In this document: positions 28,287-35,469 of the stretch, one piece after another | Layout: each line of letters begins with the position of its first letter | Numbering within the stretch: position 1 is the stretch's first letter | Assembly: GCA_910588745.1 (NCBI GenBank) | Contig: CAJURK010000003.1 | Span: 37,435 to 101,434, forward strand | DNA: 64,000 nt | Origin: an uncultured Dorea sp. | Lineage (GTDB): Bacteria; Bacillota; Clostridia; Lachnospirales; Lachnospiraceae | Direction: 5' to 3' | Notes under the pieces: model-generated | Told to the model about the DNA's origin: nothing | Seen by the model: the letters and a program-made list of their open reading frames with translations, nothing else | Database searches by the model: none | Translations under genes and position numbers: made by a program

Positions 28287-30458
28287 TTAATTGTAAACTA
28301 CTACGGTCGTTCCTGCCGGAATATTATCATATATCCATTTGGCGTTATCCATCTCCAGTCTTACACACCCATGGGACAGCGCCATTCCGACTCTTCCATC
28401 CGCAATTGCGCCGTTGGGCCAGCAGGTTACGGAATGGAACAGATAATCCCCGTAAAACTGCGTGAACCAGAAACATCTGTATGCGCCGGAGTTAAAATAA
28501 TACCCTCTAATTCCGACGCTGAACACACCGGTCACCGTCGGAGTACCCGGCGCGCCGTCGGCGCACTGCCAGTAATGGACGTTGCTCCAGAATCCTCTGC
28601 CGCCCTGATAAACCCCGACCGTATGGGCGCTTCTGTCTACCATGACAATATATCTTGTAGGACTGCTGTGCATGTTCGCCAGCGCGATCATTCCCGGATC
28701 CGGCCCTGGGTTTACTCTAGTTTCGGTATAATATCTGTCATTGGCTCCCGGAGCCGCCGCATCCTTAGACACCAGCCTGATCTGCAGCGCTTCCATACGA
28801 TATCCGATCTTACTGGTTCCCGCTGCCTGCCCGTTCTTTGCCCATCCGAGCCAGCCGTACTTCTGCACATGGGCGCTGTAGTAAATATCATAGTAATTGG
28901 CGATATCGCCGTCAAGCCGGATCTTCACTGCTTCCATGCCTTTAGAACCGTCTGCGGAACCACAAAACGTTCCCTGATCTACCCAGTCAGTCCAGCCTGT
29001 AGAAGACAGATGCACAGCATACTGAATGGAGCCTGAAGGAATATTCTCATTCGCCTCATCCCTGTTTAAATACAAGGTGATTCCTTCCAACCGCTTACTT
29101 TGGCCTAGCGTACCGACGGTGCCGCCCTGCGCAATATTTTCAGTGGTTCCGATTTCCTGGACTGCTCCCGTATAATAAAAATCACCGCTGTCATATCCCT
29201 GGATAAACGTTCTGCCCTCCGTCGGCACTCCCGGATCTTCTCCTTTTTTCACCAGTTTGATTTTAACAGCTTCCACTCTCTTGCTTAAATTAGCAGAGCC
29301 TGCAAGCGCAGCCGTATGGTCCGTCGCATCATTGCCAATCGTATAATCCGTCCAGCCGATCTTAGCCATATGCAGACTATAATATACGTCGTAATGCTGC
29401 GCTATTTCGCCGGTAAGCGCAATCTGCAGTGCTTCCACACGTTTTGCCTGGCCGGATGTGCCTATCAGTTCTCCATCCTGTTTCCAGTCCTGCCATCCGA
29501 TTCCCTGCACATGGGCCCGATACTTGATTCCGCCGCTGTAACCGGTAGTTCCCACCGGATCGGGAAGGCTGATCTTTAACGCCTCCATACGCTTACTCTG
29601 CCCCGTCACGCCGCCCTCTGCATCGTCAAATGCATTTGGCCTCCAGCCATAAGACTGCACATGAGCCTGATAGCTTACCAGCGGACATCTGTAATAATCC
29701 GTCACGTTCTCCGGCCGGCTCGCATCGTCGTCCTTCTTTACCAGCTTGATCTCAACGGCTTCCATTCTCTTGGCAAACTGCGCGCTTCCAGCCCTTGCTC
29801 CGTCCTTCGCCCAATCAAGCCATCCGAAAGTCTGCACATGCGTTCTGTAATAGACGCTGTAATCCTCCGCAATCGGTCCTTCCAGCCTGACAGAAATCGC
29901 TTCCAGCCGCTTGGCTTCGCCAGTGGTTCCCGCGTCCGCCCAGTCAGCCGACTCCTCTCTCCATCCGTAGGTCTGCACATGCACCGCATACCGAATGCTG
30001 CTTCCCTCATACTTTTCCGGAAGGCCGGCAAGTCTGAGTCTGATTGCCTCAACTCGTTTCGCCTGACTTTCGGTTCCCCCGATCGCGCCGTCCTTCACCG
30101 GATCCAGCCAGCCGTAACTCTGCACATGGGCCTGATATTCCACGCTGACCGGCTCTTCCGGCTCCTGCGCTTTCGGTTCCGCAGTTTCCGGACTTTCCTG
30201 ATTACTCTCAAGCTGCTCTTCTGAAATCTCCCCTTCGTATAAACCTGTCCCCTCGTTATCCGAAGTGTCCTGATCTGATTCGTTAAACATATCTTCTTCC
30301 TTCGGTACAGACTCTGCCGTGGTATCTCTCTGCTCCCCTGTCTCGTCTGCGGCGGTAACTTCTTCCGCCTCAGCCCTCATACCCGGCAGTACGCTGGTTC
30401 CCATCAATGCAAAACAAAGAAGGAATGCCAGCCATGATTTTTGAACATGTAGTTTCAT
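28287..30458 (-). CDS. Secreted L,D-transpeptidase (YkuD) with nine ChW repeats
   Basis: About 723 residues. The start at 30458 is chosen because a signal peptide (MKLHVQKSWLAFLLCFALMG) begins there, nine bases after GGGAGG; an in-frame ATG 26 codons earlier has none. An acidic linker follows, then nine ChW repeats (28765-30140, three triads). Repeats 6 and 7 are degenerate: number 7 lacks the GW core (QEIGTTENIAQGG). The C-terminal YkuD domain ends with MALSHGCVRL, whose Cys (about residue 698) and His are the catalytic pair. It should make 3-3 peptidoglycan crosslinks or attach proteins to the wall. Repeats 4-9 closely parallel those of the NlpC/P60 protein at 41012-43462. Confidence 0.9.
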   Translation of the reverse strand: MKLHVQKSWLAFLLCFALMGTSVLPGMRAEAEEVTAADETGEQRDTTAESVPKEEDMFNESDQDTSDNEGTGLYEGEISEEQLESNQESPETAEPKAQEPEEPVSVEYQAHVQSYGWLDPVKDGAIGGTESQAKRVEAIRLRLAGLPEKYEGSSIRYAVHVQTYGWREESADWADAGTTGEAKRLEAISVRLEGPIAEDYSVYYRTHVQTFGWLDWAKDGARAGSAQFAKRMEAVEIKLVKKDDDASRPENVTDYYRCPLVSYQAHVQSYGWRPNAFDDAEGGVTGQSKRMEALKISLPDPVGTTGYSGGIKYRAHVQGIGWQDWKQDGELIGTSGQAKRVEALQIALTGEIAQHYDVYYSLHMAKIGWTDYTIGNDATDHTAALAGSANLSKRVEAVKIKLVKKGEDPGVPTEGRTFIQGYDSGDFYYTGAVQEIGTTENIAQGGTVGTLGQSKRLEGITLYLNRDEANENIPSGSIQYAVHLSSTGWTDWVDQGTFCGSADGSKGMEAVKIRLDGDIANYYDIYYSAHVQKYGWLGWAKNGQAAGTSKIGYRMEALQIRLVSKDAAAPGANDRYYTETRVNPGPDPGMIALANMHSSPTRYIVMVDRSAHTVGVYQGGRGFWSNVHYWQCADGAPGTPTVTGVFSVGIRGYYFNSGAYRCFWFTQFYGDYLFHSVTCWPNGAIADGRVGMALSHGCVRLEMDNAKWIYDNIPAGTTVVVYN

Positions 30459-30519
30459 CTCATGCGTCCTCCCAAATATCTTATCGGCATACTTATAAAC
30501 TCTTACCGACTTGTATATA

Positions 30520-30549
30520 ATATTACCATTTTTCAACTATATTCGTCAA
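30520..30549 (-). promoter_or_regulatory. Promoter before the ChW L,D-transpeptidase gene
   Basis: TTGACG (30544-30549) and TAATAT (30520-30525) lie 18 bases apart on the minus strand, leaving a leader of about 55 nt. It separates this gene from the decayed lipoprotein gene upstream. Confidence 0.6.
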
Positions 30550-30580
30550 GTAACAAGAAACGCAGCGCCGCACTTATTCT

Positions 30581-31435
30581 CTACCATTCTCCCAGACAGC
30601 CTTCCGATTCATGCGCCGGTTCCGAATAGGCGGGCTGAGAATATTGCTGATTTGCCGCCGCTGTCTGTTCTGCTGCCGCCTGCGCCTCTGCTGCCGCCTG
30701 CGCTTCTGCCGCTGCCTGCGCCTCTGCTGCTGCCTGTGCTTCTGCCGCTGCCTGTGCCTCTGCTGCTGCCTGCGCTTCTGCCGCCGCCTGTGCCTCTGCC
30801 TGCTCTTTTGCTTCCTTTATTCCAATCTCCTGTTCTTTTGTGCTGATTTTTTCTCCGCTGTCCACGCTTTCATATTCTATAAAAGCCACCCCGTCTTCTA
30901 TCTTCAATTCACAGGCTTCCATATCATCAAAAGGAAAATTGGTGAGCTGATAAGTACTTCCATCTTCCAGAGTCACCTGTACGTCCCAGCTATCCCTTAC
31001 CAGCAAATCTCTGTCATCATTTTCTTCTGTATCTTCCGCGCCGCGGTCCTCCTCCATGCTTTCTTCCGCTTTCGTATTCTCTCCCGCGTCTCCCTCTTGC
31101 GCCGCTTTATCGGAACTCTTCTCTGCGTTAGGCTTATAGCAGAACTTCACTTCTTACTTATCTTCCATTACTTCCCCGCCGGCCAATATATTTTCCGGCC
31201 ATTCGTCCGTGCCTGACGCTTTAACTGAAAGTCCTGTCAATTTCTGTCCGGATGCATTCGTAAACTGAATTACGTATGCGTTATCGCCCTCCGTTCCAAT
31301 AACCCGAAGCTTTTCTTCTGGTTCTTCCTGTACTTCTTTGACTTTCGGTTCTTCTTTCTCCTTATCTCCGCATCCTGTAATACCAATGCCCACGCACAAC
31401 GCCAACCCAAACATTCTAATTAATTTTCGCTTCAT
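30581..31435 (-). pseudogene. Lipoprotein gene interrupted by an in-frame TAA
   Basis: Two adjacent open frames are one reading frame broken by a single TAA at 31154-31156. The first part starts with ATG at 31435, seven bases after GGAGGAG and sharing one base with the upstream stop. It encodes a lipoprotein signal peptide with lipobox GITGC and the domain start VIQFTNASGQKLTGLSVKA. Directly after the TAA the frame continues EVKFCYKPNAEKSSDK and DSWDVQVTLEDGSTYQLTNF, which read as the missing half of the same domain. It ends in a helical repeat of AEAQAA units. CAA to TAA would explain it. Unless the stop is read through, the cell makes only a 93-residue stub. The intact protein would be about 284 residues of unknown function. 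Confidence 0.75.
30678..30803 (-). repeat. 18-bp tandem repeat (seven units) encoding AEAQAA
   Basis: Seven units of 18 bp encode AEAQAA six-residue repeats in the tail of the disrupted lipoprotein gene. Third-base differences alternate between neighbouring units, so a 36-bp higher-order unit is visible. Such arrays often change copy number by slippage or unequal exchange. Confidence 0.85.
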
Positions 31436-32862
31436 CACTTTTCTCCTCCATATTGTACTGTAATTTTTTTATTTGCAACTGTATGGCTGCCGTTCTCATC
31501 GACAGTCATAAGCTGTACCTCATATGCATCTGATTCCTCCAGCGTCTGCTCATACAAATATAGCCGGTATCCATTATCACAATATTCTCCGTTCTCCTTT
31601 TCCGTCAGCATTCCAAACGCTTCATAGAACTGTGTTCCACCTGCTCCGGACGGAACGATACTCACATAAATTTTCGCATGGTCTCCCAGATATTCTGGAT
31701 CAATCTCTCCTGATATCACATAATAAGAACCTGACTTTTCCATCTGCACCGTTGACTGTGTTTCGCTTTCTTCCCCTTTCTCTACGACCGCTGCCGGCCC
31801 CTGCATAATCGGCGGTTTTTCAATCACAGAAGCAATCCTTCTTTCCACTCTTTCTACTACCACATAATCCGGGCGGTAACGAAATACCTGATTTAAGCTG
31901 TACGGCTCCAGCTTCGTAAAATATGTCTCCGCAAATTCGTTCGCTATAAACGGAAATAATGTATTTCCGAAAGAATCCCGATACATCAGTATACGATCCT
32001 GTCCTTCTTCATTAGCGGCAATCGTCCAGTCGCCCTCTACGTTATCTGCATCCGCTGCAAGCTGATAATTCTGTATAACCTGATAATATTGATTCTGTTC
32101 CGGCTCGGCTTTCACCGAGTACAGCATGCGGTTCAAATCTCCAATATAATCCTGCCTTATTTCATAAGGAATCTCCTGATATGTCTCATGCTCTTTCCCC
32201 ATTGCGTTCAGCAGACTATGATATGCTAATACCGCGCCTTTATTGTTCCAGTGGGAATCTCTTTTCAAATAAAGAATTTCATCCCGCATTTGAAAAGCAT
32301 TTACTAAATCAACATAATGAACGCCTTCCGAGTCCAGATAAGGTCTTAACTTTTCCAAATTACTTACGCTTCCGGCTTTACAATAGTAAGGCATATGTTC
32401 GCCATACAATGTATTCTTATTTGGCGCTACTGTATAAAAAAATTTTGCTCCAGACGATTCTACCAGCCCCTGCATTAGTGATAAATTATGAGCAATCATA
32501 TACAGCGCCCGATCCGACAGTATATTTACGCCCTGATAATCGTCCAGTGTTCCCTTAAAATACAGCCATCCGTCTGTTCCGACAACAATCTGTTCCGTTG
32601 CGGAAGTCAAAAATATCCTGCTGCGGGCCACTGCATTCGCCCCTACCATTTCCGGACGGAATGCAAAATGATCCTCGAAATATTTCCCAATCCCTATCAG
32701 AAATTGTTCATTTAATCTATTCTTCTTCAGCAATTTCGGAAATTCTGCCATCTCCCTATTTTCTGTCGTTTCCGTCGTAGGATTTACCAGCATTCCAATC
32801 AATGGCGTCCACAATATCATCATAATGATGCCTATATATAAATAACTCTATTTTTTCTTCAT
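31435..32862 (-). pseudogene. DHHW family (AlgX-like) acylation gene with TAG at codon 5
   Basis: A well-placed ATG at 32862, seven bases after AGGAG, is followed by AAG AAA AAA and then TAG (32848-32850). The same frame then runs on without a stop to 31435: a hydrophobic anchor (SYLYIGIIMMILWTPLIGML), VGTDGWLYFKGTLDDYQG, TVAPNKNTLYGEHMP, the family motif LKRDSHWNNKG and YRDSFGNTLF. About 475 residues would be made if the stop were absent. An internal ATG at 32823 could restart translation to give 462 residues, but it has no good ribosome site and removes part of the anchor. Together with the truncated MBOAT just upstream, the cassette looks inactive. The paralogue at 14741-16084 is intact. 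Confidence 0.7.
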
Positions 32863-32872
32863 TTTTTTACTC

Positions 32873-33304
32873 CTAAAACCGAAAATATATAAATGGATTA
32901 TAAGTTCCCCCCGCCAGCGACATCATACTGGCAAGCAAAACTACTATACTCCCCGCATAAGAAAATACCGCCAGTACAAACTCTGCATATTGATAATCCT
33001 TTGCTTTTTCCGTAATCTTACCGATGACTGGAAACATTCCAATAATACCTGCCGTTACTGTAAAAAGAAACAACGGAGTCAATTGGTTCCGCACAAGAGC
33101 CATACCTGTTTCCATTCCTTTTAAACCCATAAACATTGTTTTAATAATCCCCGCCGCCTGACAAACAGAATCTGCACGAAAGATCACAAACCCTACGCAA
33201 ACCGCTGTTAGCGTATAGACGCGTCTTAGTATCATCGGAAGTTTTTCTATCGGCAGATATTCTTCCACGAAAAGAAGTCCCCCATGAAACAACCCCCCTT
33301 CCAA
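32873..33304 (-). pseudogene. 3' remnant of an MBOAT O-acyltransferase gene
   Basis: Only the last third of an MBOAT gene remains, about 143 codons. It opens at GGLFHGGLLFVEEYLP, matching the residues just after the catalytic His segment in the intact gene at 16093-17490, and ends in the same TYNPFIYFRF. The catalytic His and all N-terminal membrane helices are missing. No ATG or ribosome site serves this frame (a TTG at 33304 is the only start). Its upstream side abuts the stop of the ChW transglutaminase gene within 10 bases, so a deletion or insertion joined the two. The junction with the following DHHW gene keeps the same GGTTTTAGGAG sequence as the intact cassette. Confidence 0.82.
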
Positions 33305-33313
33305 ATTATTGTT

Positions 33314-35308
33314 TTATCTCATGTAATTTAACGGAGCCGATGCATAAGTCAGCATATACAAACCATAATGATGTTCGTAATCCTGTTCCGGATCGCAAAC
33401 ATACGTAGTTCCGTCTATTCTGACTTCAACCCATCCATGTCTGCTTACTTTTCCGCTTCTCAGCTTAACAGTTCCTTCAATGAATTCCGCATCATAACCA
33501 AGACGTTTTGCCGCTCCTGCAAATGCCGCCGCAAAACAGTAGCAGTTTCCTCTCCGGTTCTCTACTCCATAAATTGTATAACCTTCTTCTCTGGAAAATC
33601 CCTCCGGCGGCGCCATCGGATCCGGAAGTTTCTCATAGCTAAGATGGTTCACTACCCAGTTGTAACATCCGCTTAATGTAGCGCCTCCGCCTGATATCAC
33701 TGAATCAACTGCTCTTTCATAACGCTCTTTGTATCTTTCCGTTTTTAAATATCCGGATGTACTTCCGGGAGCCGCCGCGCCTTTGGGAACAATCTTAACC
33801 TGCAAAGCTTCCATTCGGTAACCGATTCCCTGCGTACCTGCAGCCTGTCCGTTTGCCGCCCAGTCCAGCCAGCCATATTTTTGCACATGCGCCCTATAAT
33901 ATATATCGCAATATTGTTCCAGTTCTCCCAGCAGCTTTATTTCAATGGCTTCCAGACGCTTTCCGTTCCCGGATATTCCGACTTCTGAACCTCCCAGGCT
34001 GTTCCCCGTCCAGCCTTCGCTTTGCAGATGAGTCCGGTATTGAAGCATTCCGCTATACTTGTCTGTAATATTCCCTTCGATCCCCGCATCAACGGAAGCT
34101 CTGAACGCCTCTATCGTTTTCCCCTCTCCAGTGGTGCCGGCAGCGTCTCCGTTTCCGGCCTCCGACTTCCATCCGTCTCCAACTATGCTTACAGCAAACT
34201 TCAGCGCACCGATATTTTCCGAAGACAGCGACGCCCTTCTTGTCTGCTCCGGCTCGCCTCCGCTTCCCTTTCTGATCACCTTTATCTGAATAGATTCAAT
34301 GGCTCTGTAATAGTCAATGGTTCCGGCAGTCTCCCCGTTTTTCGCCCAGCCTAATGTTCCCCATTTGGATGCATGTACCTGATAATAAATATCATATTGT
34401 TTACTCACTTCGCCTGTTAGACGAATCTGAACAGCCTCCAGACGCTTTCCTTTTCCGACAGTTCCGGCCTCTTGTCCGTCCTTTACCCAATCAAGCCAGC
34501 CGTAACTCTGACACATAGCGCGGTATTCTACAGATCCTTCTATTTCCTTGCCGTCTGCATCTACCGGGTTTTTAAGATAGAGCTTAAGAGCTTCCATTCG
34601 TTTGCTCTGCCCCTCTGTTCCGGATTTGGAGCCGTCCGCAACCGAATCCAGCCAGCCATAACTTTGTACATGTGAAGAATATGTAATCGTTCCCTTCTCG
34701 GTAGGCGATACAAAGGAAGTTCCTGAGAGTACGGGAGCCTCCGCACTCCCCTTTTTCACTAACCGAATCTCAAACGCCTCCATACGTTTGCCATAGCCGG
34801 CGCTTCCCGTCGGCGCGTCATTCTTTGCCCAGCCCAGCCAGCCGTAGCTTTGGATGTGCGTACGATAATAAATATCATACTCCTCGGCAAGCTTACCGGT
34901 AAGACGAATTTTCATTGCCTCTATCCGCTTCGACCGTCCCTCTGTCCCTGCCGCCTCACCTTCCGGCACATAATCCTGCCAGCCCACAGACTGTACATGG
35001 GCGTTGTAGTAAACCGATGTAATATCTGAACTTTCTTCCAGGCTTTCATCATTGCCCTGCGCTGTATTTTCCCCGGTATTATCCGTAATTGTTTGGGGAA
35101 CCTCATCCGAAACATCCTCTTTATCTTCTTCAAGATTTAATGCCGCTTCCGATTCCTCATCTAATCCGGGCGGTTCAACAGCGTCTTCATCTTCACTGTC
35201 TGCCTGGTTTTCCTGAATCTCCGTACCTAAATCTCCAGCAAAAGCAGTCATACTGCCTGACGCAGTTAACGCTGCTGTCAGAATCAAAACCAATATTCTG
35301 TTTTTCAT
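33314..35308 (-). CDS. Secreted transglutaminase-like protein with eight ChW repeats
   Basis: About 664 residues from ATG at 35308 (AGGAAGGG seven bases upstream; a TTG one codon earlier is ignored). A signal peptide ending TAFAG is followed by an acidic linker to about residue 100. Eight ChW repeats follow (33770-35010): a B-C pair and two full triads, with repeats 5 and 6 diverged (SKWGTLGWAKN, VGDGWKSEAGN). The C-terminal transglutaminase-like core has GNCYCFAAAFAGAAKRLGYD (likely nucleophile Cys 589), SRHGWVEVRI (His 624) and YVCDPEQDY (Asp 639). It may crosslink, hydrolyse or transfer acyl groups on wall peptides; bacterial members are often proteases or amidases. It keeps the GYRMEAL form of the last repeat, as in the L,D-transpeptidase and NlpC proteins. 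Confidence 0.85.
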   Translation of the reverse strand: MKNRILVLILTAALTASGSMTAFAGDLGTEIQENQADSEDEDAVEPPGLDEESEAALNLEEDKEDVSDEVPQTITDNTGENTAQGNDESLEESSDITSVYYNAHVQSVGWQDYVPEGEAAGTEGRSKRIEAMKIRLTGKLAEEYDIYYRTHIQSYGWLGWAKNDAPTGSAGYGKRMEAFEIRLVKKGSAEAPVLSGTSFVSPTEKGTITYSSHVQSYGWLDSVADGSKSGTEGQSKRMEALKLYLKNPVDADGKEIEGSVEYRAMCQSYGWLDWVKDGQEAGTVGKGKRLEAVQIRLTGEVSKQYDIYYQVHASKWGTLGWAKNGETAGTIDYYRAIESIQIKVIRKGSGGEPEQTRRASLSSENIGALKFAVSIVGDGWKSEAGNGDAAGTTGEGKTIEAFRASVDAGIEGNITDKYSGMLQYRTHLQSEGWTGNSLGGSEVGISGNGKRLEAIEIKLLGELEQYCDIYYRAHVQKYGWLDWAANGQAAGTQGIGYRMEALQVKIVPKGAAAPGSTSGYLKTERYKERYERAVDSVISGGGATLSGCYNWVVNHLSYEKLPDPMAPPEGFSREEGYTIYGVENRRGNCYCFAAAFAGAAKRLGYDAEFIEGTVKLRSGKVSRHGWVEVRIDGTTYVCDPEQDYEHHYGLYMLTYASAPLNYMR

Positions 35309-35345
35309 CAAATACCCTTCCTTTCAATATATTTTATCTCAACTC

Positions 35346-35364
35346 ATTATACCCCCCGGGTATA
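35346..35364 (-). promoter_or_regulatory. TATAAT overlapped by a perfect palindrome before the transglutaminase gene
   Basis: TATAAT at 35346-35351 shares bases with TATACCC-N3-GGGTATA (35348-35364), a perfect 7-3-7 inverted repeat. No -35 is found at normal spacing (a TTGAAA is only 13 bases away). A regulator bound to the palindrome could therefore control this start. Confidence 0.45.
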
Positions 35365-35422
35365 TTTCAATAGCTTTTGAAAGGAATATAAAAAGAATAA
35401 TACCGGTTCGCGGGATAACTAC

Positions 35423-35460
35423 GAAAAAGAGGAGACGCACGAAAGCATCTCCTCTTTTTC
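35423..35460 (-). terminator. Strong terminator after the ChW GH25 gene
   Basis: A 16-bp stem (35423-35438 with 35445-35460, one G-U pair) with a 6-base loop and T-rich arms on both strands lies 10 bases past the GH25 stop. It ends the NlpC-GH73-GH25 operon and can work in both directions. Confidence 0.88.
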
Positions 35461-35469
35461 TCAAATACT

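Noticed and set aside
31154..32850. Stop codon reassignment as the cause of the in-frame TAA and TAG
   Set aside because: All other genes in the window end normally at TAA, TAG and TGA, so recoding across the genome is not credible. Local nonsense changes are simpler.
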